A stretch of DNA of 64,000 nucleotides, taken from contig NC_092568.1 of assembly GCF_037975245.1 (NCBI RefSeq), positions 32,396,501-32,460,500 of the forward strand. The letters run 5' to 3'. Positions 28,952 to 41,825 of the stretch are shown piece by piece. This DNA comes from Apostichopus japonicus (Eukaryota; Echinodermata; Holothuroidea; Aspidochirotida; Stichopodidae). The translations under genes were made by a program, and so were the position numbers. The notes under the pieces are model-generated. The model was not told where the DNA came from. It ran no database searches and was given only the letters and a program-made list of their open reading frames with translations. Positions within the stretch are counted from its first letter, which is position 1. The number at the start of each line of letters is the position of its first letter.

Positions 28952-31900
28952 ATGAAGATTACTCGAAAACAAGGATACTATTTCTACGTTATTTTCGGGT
29001 TAACAACTCTTTGTGCATTCGGGGTGTATCATTGTGAAGGCAAACATCCACAGGCCTACCCAATGCAACAGGTATGTAGCTTAGGCTGTATGATATTTCA
29101 TCTCAGTATAAGCATTTAAAATGTCTAACTTCATATCAACTTTATCATTGACATATCCTCAAATATACTCAACCGATTGGCTCTTACATTAAGTCTAAGT
29201 TTTTTTTATTGATCACTAGGCAAATTTCTTGGGACAAAACACTTTAGCATGTGGGTAAATATAGATAGCGATGTGTCGCCTGGCTTGCAATCAATCACAT
29301 CCAAGGCATTATCGCTAGTGCATATTCAGTTTTTATGCACATAGAATAGAAAATTTACGTTCAACTTTGCAGATATAATCAAACACCGTTGTGCTTATTC
29401 TCCCAACCCCACCCCCCCCCCCTCACACAGCCTTTCTCCCCTCTAACCCTCGAAGCGATTGTTCTGCATGCATGCGTGTATAGTTGTACATAACAAAAAT
29501 TAAAATTCTAACTACAGTTATACTACACCAATGTCAATTCTGCACTTTCTTAGTTCTTCACTTACTTGACTTGTGTACATATTGCAGAGGGGTGAGGTCT
29601 GTGTGGATTCGGGATTCACTCACATTAAAAGACAACCGCCTTACGCCCTTATGTTATATAGACGTTAAGATGGAGGAGAATGACGCCAACTTCCACTCCC
29701 AGTGTTTCGATGCTATGTTACAATGCTCTGAACTGAATGCATTCTAATGATCCATTTTACACATGAGAACCAATTGCGTTCACAATCTGGAATAATATCA
29801 TCCATTGTTGGCTTTGCCTTTTGTATTAATAGGTTTAAGAAGATATCTAAATACATAGCTTCAATTTCTTACACTGTGTCATATTTATTTCATCAGCGAA
29901 TATTGATAACACTTAATTCGAAGTAATACAAGTTCCTAAATTGCAGGTGTTATGTCAAAAGAAGTCAAAAGTTATAAACAGGATAATATGGGACACGAGT
30001 CATGTCGTCGACATTCTTTAACGCTGATGGTAAAGTTTAATTGAGGGAAATAAAATATCGTCTGTCAAGCAACCTAACAAAAGATGGCTAAAAGTAAACT
30101 TACATGTAGGCCTACTGAATGAATGATTTACATTAATATTAAGCTTATAATACAGGATTCATATCTTTTCTTGCTCCAGATATACCCACAAGATACCAAC
30201 CATGGAGTGAATCAAGGACGAGCAAGGAGACAGACAGAGGCTGGTAAGGTTACTTCAATAATTCTTTTATTCATTCAGGAAAAGGGTCATCCCCTTTGCA
30301 GGATTCCCCATAACTGATGAATTTGACATATGGTACATTAGAGCGCGGTGGACAATTGGCTAAGGCGTCGGACTCGTGATCCAAAGATTGCTGGTTCGAT
30401 TCCTGCCTAGTTCATTACGTTGTGTCCTTGGGCAAGATGCTTTATCTCACTTGCCTCTCTCCACCCAGGGGTTAAATGGGTACCTGTGAGGTAACTTGTC
30501 ATTTGAGCGCAGTATATAACTGCTGCCAACTGGAGGATTTTCTCTGAGACAGGTTATCATTGACCAGGGATAATATAACGTCTGTAAAGCACTTTGATAC
30601 CTATAAGCGCTATATAAAAAATCAAATATCAGTATTATTATAACATATTCTATGCTTCCTGGGGAAATTGCATTTGAAGATGACATATTATATTTCAAAA
30701 GTAAACTTGAAGCAAATATAAAGTTATTATTGAACACTTCTTTTTCTTCCAAATTTGAATAAGCCCCCTTAGCTTCGTTGAAATTCTATTAAGTTCAAGG
30801 TAAAAACAACAAAGGGACAAATCAAGCCAACCAATAAATTTGCTGCACATATTAACGTGCAGCTACGATATCATATATATATATATATAGTATGCTGCAT
30901 GTAAACTTGCAGAATAACTGTAAGTCGGATGTAATGATGCATGGAGGTAGATTGGTATGAAATATGAATATCCCGTCACACATACACATGTGACACCAGA
31001 TTTACTTCGTTAAAACCAATTCAGTTTTATGTAGAAATAATACTGAGAAAATGAATAAATAGTATAACTTTCAAGTGCATGACTATCCCTTGGGTGTCGA
31101 GAGCCAGGCAATTATACTATGAAATTATGAAAAATGATACTACACTATTATTTGTCACGTGTTGCCAGCCTTCCTTATCTGAGCTCGGGACAAGAGATGT
31201 ATTCCCCTCGGACCCTCAGGAATACCTGGCAAATGTCACTATGCTCGTCTCGCGTTTGTGTTTTCACTTCCATGTTGTAGTCTGCTTTCATAATAATCTT
31301 TGTTTACTATGCATTATGTTACTTGGAATACTTTATCTCGTAAATGTGCATGCCCAGTGTCGTGTATGTATATTTTTCAAAGTTAAGTAAGGAGTGCTCT
31401 ACTCGTTAAACCATAAAGATTTCACAACTCTTTGTTTGTTTTTTACTCTTAGTATTATGCGGCGGAGTGTATAGCCTACTGGTTAACGCCGGCGTCTCCC
31501 AGTCATGAGATCCCCGGTTCGATTCCCCGCCGACAGCAATGTGTGTCGTCTGGCAAGGGTGTTGTTCAATAACAACTTCCTGACATGGACGTTAAATGGA
31601 TGTGTGCCGAGAGATTGGCTTCGGTCAGCTTGCGAGTCTACAAGCCTCAATGGCTTCTTTCGCGAGTTCCTGCATGCAGGAAGATCACATATACATACAT
31701 ACATACATACATTATCACCTGAATGTTGTGATAAAAAAAATAAATAAAGGACATGAAATATGGTTCTTGCTAATACGTGAATTTGTGTGAGAATTGATAC
31801 TTTTGCGATTATTGTTCATGATTTTCACGTTTTCGTTCATTCCCCGCACAGAATGCAGGGACATTTTCAGGGATCCTCATGCCACCATCCAGTCACCGGG

Positions 31901-34900
31901 CTATCCTGGCAGTGTGGAAGATGACATATTTTGTCAATGGTTAGTGATCACCAACGAGGAACCAGTCACCCTTACATTTAACTTTAAGGACCCAAACATT
32001 TGTCCAAACAAGACAAATGGATGGATCTTCCGTGATGGTCCGGATCCGCGTGGCGTAAGACTTCTTCCTGATTGTCATCAACAGATCCCAACAGTAAAAG
32101 CCATGTCCAATGCAATCTCCATTATCTTCAACTCTTCTTCCTGGGACTCTCAAACAGCATTTAAAATAAATGTAAGCCGAGGTGAAATCCTGACTTCACA
32201 CGACGAAACTCTCCAAAGTTCATCGAAAAATGTGGTAACCTCTTCAGTGCCAACCACGCACGATTTTCCGGTTTTTACTATATCGGAAGTCCGCAGAGGA
32301 CCACCTGCCCTAGAGCACGGTCGAAGTGACGTTGGCAACTTCCCATCGGAACATGAAGAGGAGGTAACTGAAGACAGTGGATTTCTGCAGTGTTTCTTTC
32401 AGGAGACTAGTCCATCAGGTAAAATATCTTCCCCTGACTACCCCGAAAAAGTGGAGGGTCCAATGTGCACTTGGGCAATCACTGCATTTAGTTCTGAGAT
32501 CATCAACATAATTTTCTCTGATATTGACATGGGTGGCCGGAGGACCCGGACTGGCGCCTGCGACCAAAAATACTCGCACTTAAAAATAACAACTTTTGAC
32601 CGAAATTTTAACAAAATGGAACATTACTATTGTAGCCGAGAATCTGGCGTTATTGAGCATACCTCGCATGAGAATCTTTGGGTCGACTTTAGAAGTAATT
32701 TCGGATTCAGCCGTTTCGCATCGCAATATACATCAACATCTGAAACTATGGTTACTGAAGATAGCACCCCAGACGGAGGTAGTGAGGTCACTGGGAGCGA
32801 CTCTTTAGATCCAGTTTGTAACCTCGTTCTCCATGACTCCATGGGGGTTATTCAAACACCCAATTTCCCACGTCCTTATGGGCAAAACGTATTTTGTGTA
32901 TGGACAATATTAACATTCCCTGGTCGTTTGATTAGACTACAGTTCAATGACTTTGATATCGACGGTCCGATTACGGGCGATGGTAAATGTGACATTAGCA
33001 TGGCTTATAAATATTCATTCGTGAAGATATCTTATTATGCAGTCAATGGTTCGCTGATTGACGAAACGTTTTGTGGGCCTGATAATCCAGATGTAATTAT
33101 CTCTAATTCTAATCGGTTAAGCATTTATTTTCAAAGTGGACACAGTATTGGTAGAGGTTTCGAAGCAACGTACAGGTCCTTTACAGAGCAAGAATTGCAA
33201 GGGTTCGGTCGTTCCTTTGGTAATTTCGACTCTTATGCCGATTGCGTTATCTTCATGAACGAAACGTCAGGTGATATTACGTATAATTTATTAATGAACG
33301 AAACTTGCTCATGGATTATTCAACCGAAGGAAATGGGGATCATTATTCTCACCATTCAATCTCTGTCGTTTAGAAGCATCGCTGACGAAACTAATTGTGT
33401 AAGTAGTTCTCCTCCGATCAAAATTGAAGGTCTTGGACATCTAAGCGGAGACCCAGTCACCTGGTCTGTCTGTCAAAATGTCTCCGATAACTTTATGAGC
33501 TTTCAGTCACTTTCACAGCTGAATATAACGTTAAACCTTACTGTATGGGAAATTCTTAACTTTGCCGCGTATTACGATCTAGGAGAAGAAATCGAAGGCG
33601 TAACTGATAGGATAGGAACTTCAGAGGTCGTACCTATTACAATGTCAACACAAATGATGGTACCCTCCAAAACAAGCCCAGAAGAGCCAACAGAAACGTC
33701 AACAGTTTCGCTAAGTTCTGAGAAAACCTCGACTTGCAACGAAACTTATCAGGCAACTGATGGATGGATAAATGTGCAAGGATATCCACAAGAATTAAAT
33801 ACAGCTTGTATTTGGACTTTGGTATCGTCTGATATCAGTTGGCTTTGGCTGTCGTTTTTAGAGTTTGGTTTCGAGCCAGTGGGAAACAAACCTTGCGGTC
33901 TCAGTGGGAACTATTTGACCATTTTACAAACGAACCACACCTTTCAGACACGTGCAGTAAACCCTACTCGATACGGAACATATTGCGGGTCAGTGAATCC
34001 TGGTCAACTCTTTCTTTTCGCAAAAGAAGTGAGGCTTGTTCTCCGAGATTTTGATTCAATCTACCGAGGTTTCAAAGCATTCTATTCTTGGGAGAGCTCT
34101 CGGCCGACGGAGACTATTGCAAACTTGTTAAAGGACGGAGACACAACGACCATATACGACTTGTCAACAGCAGGAAGAGATCTCTCCGCCGATGATGATG
34201 ATGACGACGAAGACGATGATGATGATGATACCGCCTTAAAGATGAAGAGTTCGACTTCTCTATATAAAACGTTAAAAACCGATTTTTCAGCGCCCACGAC
34301 GATTGCAAACTTGTTAAAGGACGGAGACACAACGACCATATACGACTTGTCGACAGCAGGAAGAGATCTCTCCGCCGATGATGATGATGATGATGACGAC
34401 GACGATGATGATGATGATACCGCCTTAAAGATGAAGAGTTCGACTTCTCGATATACAACGTTAAAAACCGATGTTTCAGCGCCCACGACGATATCAACAA
34501 TTGCCCATGAAATATACCAAGCACAAGAAGCATCGACTACCTTTAATACTGTTACACAAAGTAAGGATGCTGTAGCTCGTTATGCCTCCAGCTCTACATA
34601 CGATGCAGACAAATCGACTCAAATGTCGACCCGCCGAACTATCGATGAAGAAGAGTCTACTACGTTACCCTCCATCACCGATAATCTACCGAGGAGCTCG
34701 ACAAGTAACGTGGAGAAGGGAAAGTATGGCATCCCTGATTCTGAAGCTGTTACTAACGCCATGCTAAGAACTGAAATATACACCGAGATCATAGATGAAG
34801 ACGAATTGCTAGAGCATCACTTAACACCGGAGAGGTCTGTTATGGATTCGTCGACACCATTGTATGATACGCGGGGTCTCGATGATATATCACCTTCGTG

Positions 34901-36730
34901 TGAGTACAGAATAACGGGTAGCACCCATGTAGGAAAAATACTCTCACCGGGACACCCTTTATCCACTCCACCTAATTCCAAATGTATTTGGATTTTACCA
35001 TTCGAACGCGTAATTAATCTTAAGATATTGTTTACGGAATTCCAGTTATCCTATGATGTTACGGAAGGAGAATCATGTGAGCAGCAACCATCGCTTTTGC
35101 GAATCACTTCGTGGTCTGAGCAAAATGAAGAATTGGAAAGGTACTCTTTCTGTGCAGAGAACTATCCGAGCGTTATTGCCATGCAAGGGAAAACATTTAT
35201 ATTTCAATTTTGGTCCGGTCCAAAGCAAGAGGAAACTAATCGCTTTCAGTTGGTTTATTTTACCAAAAGGTCGTTTTATAGAGGTTTCATCGGCGGCTTT
35301 GATAACTCTTCTGTTACACCAAACGTAACTCTTACTACCATTCAGCAATCGGATGTTACTGAGAGTAAGACACAAGAAATACATCCGCCAGAGAGTGACA
35401 ATGCCATTCCCGATGTTGTGGGAACATTACCCCCCATTGGCGTGTCGCCAACACACCCACACGTGACTGACCCAAGAGGTGAGTTTTTCCTACTTGATGG
35501 AATTAGTAATCAAGACAAGGCACCTCTCACGCCATAAGCTGTCTCCAGAGAGAAAAATTTATCAAAGATAGTTACAATTAATTTTCATTCCGTCCGATAA
35601 ATTTACCTGTTTACCTATGTGCATCGAGGTCATTTAATGTTTCCCAAAGTGTAATTGACCCATTACTCAACTTTATCGTTCTATAAAAGTTTGGTCACCC
35701 ATATAATGAGTGTTAACTCATGTCTTCACTTGAACCTTCGATATCCTGCATAGTCTCAATGAATGAGCCTTCATATGTGAGGAAAGAAAGTAAATGTGTG
35801 AATATGTATAAACGTGCATTCTAACCAGAAATATAAAAGATGTTGTTGACCTTCAGAATGCTTTGTTCAAATTCAAATTCAAATAAACTTTATTAAGCAA
35901 CAAAAATGGCCAATTAAATGCTCGCAATAAGACAATACAATGATAAGATGGAATAAGAATAATACAAATAGTATACATGAAAATACACTAAAAGGATACC
36001 ATACTATGAATTGCACATATTAATTTAATAGGATAATAAGAATTCAAACTAATAAGAAAAATAAGAATTGCAACTGATTGAAGGAATAAGATGATGACGT
36101 AATATGCACGGTCCTGGTGGTATTTGTAAAACACTACATACCTCACGTGTCATATCATTCTTCCAGTACTTTTAATACATCCACGCTTTCGTTATAAAAC
36201 GAATAATAATGAATTTTATGGACGGCTGTTGTTTTGGAGAATCTTGGCTACGACATCGAATTAACTATCTGTAAATTTAACAATATAAAATAGAATGGAA
36301 ACTTTGATTGTCTGTATGTAACTTGTTCTGCTACTTCAGGCATCGGCCACCGAAAGGTCAATTCGGAGAATTTACATTATAACAGTGTTTAACTAAGAAC
36401 ACTAATATTATGTATTTCTTTTGATTCCCAGCCTTCCCGGAATCCGAGTCTCGGTTTCGTCTGACCATCTTTGTATGTACTGGAGTTGCTCTGGTTCTGC
36501 TGACCATACTCTTGGTGCTACTAATACTCTGTGTTAGGAACAGAAGTAGGTCGTCTGCTCTCTCTCTTGGGCCCGAATTTCCAGCTCCTGGTGATTATTG
36601 GTCTAACTATCGCCAGTGGGCAGGGACTGATTTTCCCGCGTCTGTCAAGCCTTACTATGACGCCGGTCAACCCTCAACATCGATGCATCCTGGCCATATG
36701 CGACCAGTTGGACAAGAACGATTGGTATGA
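28952..36730 (+). CDS. CUB-domain type I transmembrane protein, 1369 aa, 4 exons
   Basis: I do not recognise a named orthologue. Exons 28952-29071, 30180-30243, 31852-35478 and 36432-36730 have GT/AG borders and join in phase. The chosen ATG begins a signal peptide (residues 1 to about 30). Exon 2 encodes RARR (54-57), a furin-type site, just before the first CUB. Six CUB-like domains follow at about 63-170, 241-356, 384-505, 526-636 (degenerate), 690-808 and 1078-1201. Each has paired cysteines and most have the S/T-P-x-(Y/F)-P loop and an aromatic C-W strand. Ser/Thr-rich linkers with many N-x-S/T sites separate them. A duplicated acidic segment occupies about 817-941. A hydrophobic span at 1281-1305 precedes a basic stop-transfer (RNRSRSS) and a tail of about 64 residues rich in Pro and Tyr. 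CUB proteins usually bind ligands in the matrix or at the cell surface. The role here is unknown. Confidence 0.85.
30341..30642 (+). mobile_element. tRNA-derived SINE in CUB gene intron 2
   Basis: The element opens with a tRNA-like head carrying an A box (TTGGCTAAGGCG) and a B box (GGTTCGATTCC). A body follows with TGTGTCCTTGGGCAAGATGC and CACCCAGGGGTTAAATGGG, a type found widely in marine invertebrate SINEs. It ends with GTAAAGCACTTTGATA, AAGCGCTATATA and a short (ATT)n tail. The pol III boxes are intact, but the head does not fold as a clean tRNA. It is not a tRNA gene. Confidence 0.85.
31461..31737 (+). mobile_element. tRNA-derived SINE, family B, copy 1
   Basis: The tRNA-like head has TAGCCTACTGGTTAACG and GGTTCGATTCC. 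The body has GGCTTCGGTCAGCTTGCGAG and GGCTTCTTTCGCGAGTTCC, then CTGCATGCAGGAAGATC and a (CATA)n tail. After the tail come TTATCAC/GTGATAA inverted arms and an A run. The body matches the copies at 38756 and 41501. It lies about 115 bases before the 3.6-kb CUB exon. Confidence 0.85.
34116..34490 (+). repeat. tandem duplication encoding acidic Asp runs (in CUB gene exon 3)
   Basis: Two units, 34116-34301 (186 bases) and 34302-34490 (189 bases), stay in frame. Each encodes TIANLLKDGD, a Thr/Ser segment, a run of acidic residues and TALKMKSSTS. The runs are 13 acidic residues (Asp with one Glu) and 14 Asp, encoded by GAT/GAC triplets. The units differ at few bases outside the run, so the duplication is recent or gene-converted. 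Poly-Ser and His/Arg-rich frames on the opposite strand are shadows. Confidence 0.95.
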
Positions 36731-38755
36731 TACCCATTCCTAACTTCCCGACTATATATAGTGAAAAGTGAATCACAAACCCCTGCATGCGGACGTCAAC
36801 GTACAGATTTGAAGGTGTGGACCTTAACTGAGAATGAAGGAAACAGCCAGTCTTTCAAGACACCGGTACTGATAGAGAATAATATATAATCTACAAGACT
36901 ACAAGCTAAACATGAATAATGTCAAATTTATGCCCTCAAAGTTTATATTTATTATACAGATTCTTAACTTTATTAGACGTACTACTTGGCCCTATTTAGC
37001 ACAGATTGGAAGGAAGTGAGCAGTAGTACTTCGTATCCATGGTAATTTGAGCAAAACAAGAGGAAAAGTTATGTAAACTATGTCTACGTAACTGCAGAAG
37101 ACACGTGACAGGAGCAAAACCATATCCTCCTCAAACATGAAATTCTAGGTAAAATATATCATTACTTGAGCATATTAGGGGCTTTTAAAGGATGCTGAGC
37201 AAAGTTTGGAATTTAAGACAAGTTATAAACTTGCTCTAAAATCAACTGTTGCCACACGTGCCTGTTTGTACCTTTGCTTAAAGGACTAGGTTATCAAGTG
37301 GGGTAGGTGCCGCAAGGGTACAAAGTACCTTTAACCGGTAGGACTGAACCCCCTTGAATTGGTTCGTGGCGCTCCTTTCCAGTCGTCTTTGAACTGTTTA
37401 AATCTGATGGCCCGGTATCCAGTATTCCTTTTATATGATGTGAATGTCCATCCAGAAACACCAGGCAATGAACAAATTGATAAGGTGGCCTAAACAGTAT
37501 GCAGAAAATAGAAAGAGTAATATTTGGTTAGCTAATATCAATTAATTAATTACTATTAATAATTAAGATAAAAGGATATGCATATTTAACCTGTTTAAGT
37601 TATCTTTATTAATTTAATAAGAAAACCAATTTATATACGTTGTAGATCGCATAAAATATCATTTCTTGAAAACCCTCAAAGTGTTCTTTATTAATGGTAG
37701 TACTAATGATTAAGATCTTAGATAATTTTGAAATTATTGAAATATTAATTAATATTTATAACTAAGGTAATATGGTTTACATTTTTAATGTGTTGTACGT
37801 TACCCAATGAGCACATTTCTATACGTGACATATAAAAATCATTTAGAATTCATATTTGTTTTACAGTTACCACAGAAATGAAAACAGAATATAAATCTTA
37901 GATTAACATTAATTGTAAATGTCTTTGCGTTCGATAGAAACTGTATTTTGATCTTTCTGTTACGTTATAGTGCATGGAACCAAAAGATTCATAAAAGGTT
38001 GTCCAAGACGCATGTGGCGGATTGTGCGTGATCTTGTTAATCTTCTGCTTCTGCGTTCGAATAAGTGTACACTGATATTTAACCAATCTCTTTAGACTGA
38101 AAATGCACAGCTAAAAATGATTTTGATTCTTTCAAGGAAGAGAATATAACAAAGATAGACTGCTAAAATGAACGAAATTCTTAATAAAAGATGTGTTCCT
38201 TTCAATAATCTTTGTAATAATATAGTTTACCCTATAGTCGTAACGTGTTGATGTTTGTCTAAAAGACATATTAAGGCACTTTAAGTGCTTAGGTTAAGAA
38301 GAATTAGAAGGAAAATTATTTAAAATTGCGATTTCTTTTTTTTCCTTTTTTCCCCCGTATATTTATGTTGGCTTCTGTGAATTTTTCTTTGTGATATATA
38401 GTAGCTTTTGTTATCTTCTGTTTATTGATTGTGTTAACTTGGTGATATTTATTTCAAACTATGGTAGATCTTTTCTATAAGAATTTTGGCGTAAAGGTGT
38501 ATTTCTCTTTACCTATAGGCTATGTGAATTTACGTAATATAGTTTGAACGTAATGACATCAATTTAAATACCGGTAATTATCTACAGAGTGTTTATGAAA
38601 TGAAATGTACATATATTTTGGCTTTATTGCCCGGCTAGATGGGAGAATATATCCACCCTATATAATATATATTGCAAACGTGTTTCGGCGCAACGAACCT
38701 CTTGCGCAGACACGTCATTACAAAAAAAACGTCAGCTTGGTATATGCAATATTAA

Positions 38756-39003
38756 GGAGTGTTAGCTCAGTGGTTAACACCGGTGCCTTTCAATCATAAG
38801 GTCCTGAGTTCGAGTCACTCCAAGATTAATGCATGTCGTCCAGTTACAGCGTTGTTGACAATTGGCAATTCATAATCATAGACGTTTAATATGAATCTTA
38901 GCGACTGACTTCGGTCAGCTTGCGGCCTTGATTAGCCAATGATGGCTTCTTTGCGAGTTCCTGCTTGCAGGAGGATCTAAAAATACTTACAAATACATAC
39001 ATA
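38756..39003 (+). mobile_element. tRNA-derived SINE, family B, copy 2
   Basis: The head can nearly fold as a tRNA. GGAGTG pairs with CACTCC, with a D-arm TAGCTCAGTGGTTAACA and a T-arm GAGTTCGAGTC. The anticodon loop is irregular, and the sequence runs directly into the family-B body (ACTTCGGTCAGCTTGCGGCC, GGCTTCTTTGCGAGTTCCTG, CTTGCAGGAGGATC) and an (ATACATAC)n tail. It is the best-preserved copy here and shows the source tRNA shape. Confidence 0.85.
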
Positions 39004-41235
39004 TAGTCATTTGCCAAAGTCGTAAATCTCCATTTTATTTGACAGAGTCCTGTTCAAAATATCTCTTTGAGATCAGGAGGATCTAAAATACATACAATAC
39101 ATACATAGTGCATAAAGGCTGGCGGGGGGGGGGGGGGGGTGGCAAATGATTCATTTTAAAGATAACGGGGGAAAGAAGGATCAGGAATATAGGAGATGTG
39201 TAACATGATAAGTGTTTGGGTCTTTTTCAAACATTTGCAAAAGGTTTTTAAATTGCCGTTATTAAGGGTATCATCAGCTCTTGTTGTCGTTCTTGTCTTT
39301 GTTCTTGATGTTGTACGGTAGCGACTTAGTAGTTACTGTTTTTTGATATTCAATGTTGTATATGATCGTACAGTGTTTAATATTTTCAGTTCTGAGAGGA
39401 TTTTCTAAACGACCAAAATAAATGATGTTGAAAGTTGTCATAAACTCTTTGGAACAATGCATGAATATAACGATATTTTTGCTGATGCACGTATATAATG
39501 AATGCAGTTAGTGTCAATTAAACTGTAGACACTAAACTGACAAGAAATTGAATCTATCAAATGCGGTAAATGAATAAATATTTATATACATTGATGACTG
39601 GTGATGTTAATGCACCTATCTTTAACATTTAAGCTTCAGAATTAAAAAGAAAGAAAGAAAACCGTTTCAATGCCTGGTAAGTTTTTGAATGCATCAATAA
39701 ACAAAGATCATCGCATCAGAACAATATAAGAGTCATGTATCTGGAGATTCGGTGTACTGCACATATTTCACTTCATGTCCAGGCTTTCCAACGAAACATA
39801 GTTGAAGTGATGGGTAAAACGTTAGTAAGTGAACAAATTTATTGTTTAAACGGCGGGCTACTGTGCAAGGTTGCTTCCGATAGGCTCAGCAGTTAGTCAG
39901 TTTTCACTCGTTTACGACGGCGCTATATTGTTATGATTTTGAAGTGTATATGGTAAATTAAGCCGTGAAAAAGCCATCTTTATTCCCACGATGACTGTGT
40001 ACATAATACCCCCCCCCCCCCACCCCAGCTCCAATCCTAACCTGCCAAAAGAATGATCTATTACTATTTTGCAACTTTGTCGATATCTAAGTCTCTTCGG
40101 CCTTCGTTTTCGACAGCTTGGTCTAAGACACATCCACGCAGTGATTAAGCTTCCGGTAAGAATGACTTCTAAGATCAAACTCCATTTTTGGAAACAGATT
40201 ATCCAATGCTATTTTCTTTTACAAGTATGAAACCAAGCATTTTTCATGTACTAGGGGGTAGATGATACGACGGGCCTTCAATGACGTCATAGTGGTCGGA
40301 CAGATTTGATTTCGTACTAAAGAAACTATATGCTATATGACCGACCATGCATGCTAATCAATTACTGGCTAAAAGACGGCCAAATACTAATAAAACAAAA
40401 ACAAATTGAGCACGAAGATAAATAAGGCTCGCTGACCTCCCTTCACCATTAAACACATACATTCCGAGTTCAATACTCAATTTTGCGTCTTCGCTGTTCA
40501 GTTTGACAGTGGTGTTTTAGATAACACACAGTGTGTGTCCAAAACGAATGTCTAGAACGAAGAACGTTTTAGTCATGTTGATGGGCTTCTCTTTAGCTAC
40601 ATCCATACTGACAACAGTGATAAGATGAATGCATGTGTCTTGTCCATTTACTTTCGAACCAATAATAATGGCAAAACATGTGAATTGGCATGATTGAGAT
40701 TCTCATTCCATCTTAAACCCCATCAGCGTTTGAAACCCCGGTCTGTTCATACTTTTTAAGAAAAAGTCACCCAGGAAAGAACCTGGGCACGAAAACCAAA
40801 CTACCAAACGACTGCTCCGCTCTCAGCCCCAGTCCCCTTGCATCGGGACTGTGACTGTGTGATCATTAGACTTGCACAGGGTGACAGGTACGAACCGGTA
40901 AGTTATCTATTTCATGAAGTATGCAATGTGTAGAGCATCACATAGTCTTCTTCTGGGGTACTGGTTCGATGTCACGACATAGCAGTTCATTGATAACGTA
41001 GTCTTGGAGGGCATGACGTAAGAGAGACATAAATATATGATCAAATATTCAATGTATTGCGTACAAATAATCAATAGGTCAATACGTCATTTTATACAGA
41101 ACGCGATATCGTCTGACCAGGTCGCTGCCATTGACTAAACCCTTTCCTACAATGTCCACCCAATTTCACCCGTTACTTTTGTGTTTATATGAGGAACTGA
41201 CCTTGTGGTCATATGTGTGTTTCACTAGTACATCT

Positions 41236-41470
41236 CAAATGATAATAATAATAACATAAACTTCTTATAAAGCGCTTTCCATGAAATCTCAAAGCGCTGT
41301 ACAGCAAAATATGTTAAAGCTTAAAATTATAATAAAAATGCACATTAGCATGAAGAGAGGTGAGATAATAAAAAAACAAGAATAAATCACTCTAAGCATT
41401 TAATAAAATAAGTCTTCAAATTCTTCCTAAAATATTAAGATTGTTCATATCACTACTAATAGGTATGGAA
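41236..41470 (-). repeat. dispersed repeat with (AAT)n / AAAGCGC tail, second copy
   Basis: ATAATAATAATAAC is followed by TTATAAAGCGCTTTCC and TCAAAGCGCTGTACAG. The layout matches 12803-13035. The body is diverged, and its distal border is set only approximately, by the SINE that starts at 41501. Confidence 0.45.
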
Positions 41471-41500
41471 ATACGACCTATGCTAATAAGTAAAATATGT

Positions 41501-41710
41501 CGGTGCCTTTCAATCATAATGTCTCCGGTTCGAATCACTCCAAGATTAATGTATGTCGTCCAGTTACATACTTGTTGACAATTCATAATCATGGACGTTA
41601 CATAAGAGACTGACTTCGGGCAGTTTGCGGCTTTGATGAGCCAATGAGGCTTCTTCGCGAGTTCCTACTTGCAGGAGGATCTAAAATACAACATACATAC
41701 ACACATACAT
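41501..41710 (+). mobile_element. tRNA-derived SINE, family B, copy 3, 5'-truncated
   Basis: It begins inside the tRNA-like head at GGTGCCTTTCAATCATAA. The B-box side (CGGTTCGAATC), the family-B body and the (CATA)n tail are kept, but the A box is missing. 5' truncation with an intact tail is typical of target-primed integration by a partner LINE. Confidence 0.8.
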
Positions 41711-41803
41711 GTCTTTCATAACAGTCTTAAGAAATCAGAGTAATACTATGCCTAGAGCAAAGAACTATAAAGGGCTATTTCTATGGCCTAGGGTCATCCT
41801 CCA

Positions 41804-41825
41804 GAGCCGTATATACGGCTCTGTC
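41804..41825. repeat. 22-bp perfect palindrome flanked by TCATCCT repeats
   Basis: CAGAGCCGTAT is followed directly by its reverse complement. The 7-mer TCATCCT lies on both sides (41796-41802 and 41826-41832). It is about 620 bases upstream of the SPATA17 start codon. Confidence 0.7.

Noticed and set aside
30341-30415. Apparent tRNA gene
   Set aside because: A and B boxes are present but the fold is poor and the sequence runs straight into a SINE body. The same reasoning applies to 31461 and 38756.
34082-34533. Minus-strand open frames rich in Ser or His/Arg
   Set aside because: They are the complement of the GAT/GAC Asp-run repeat in the CUB gene and have no independent signal.
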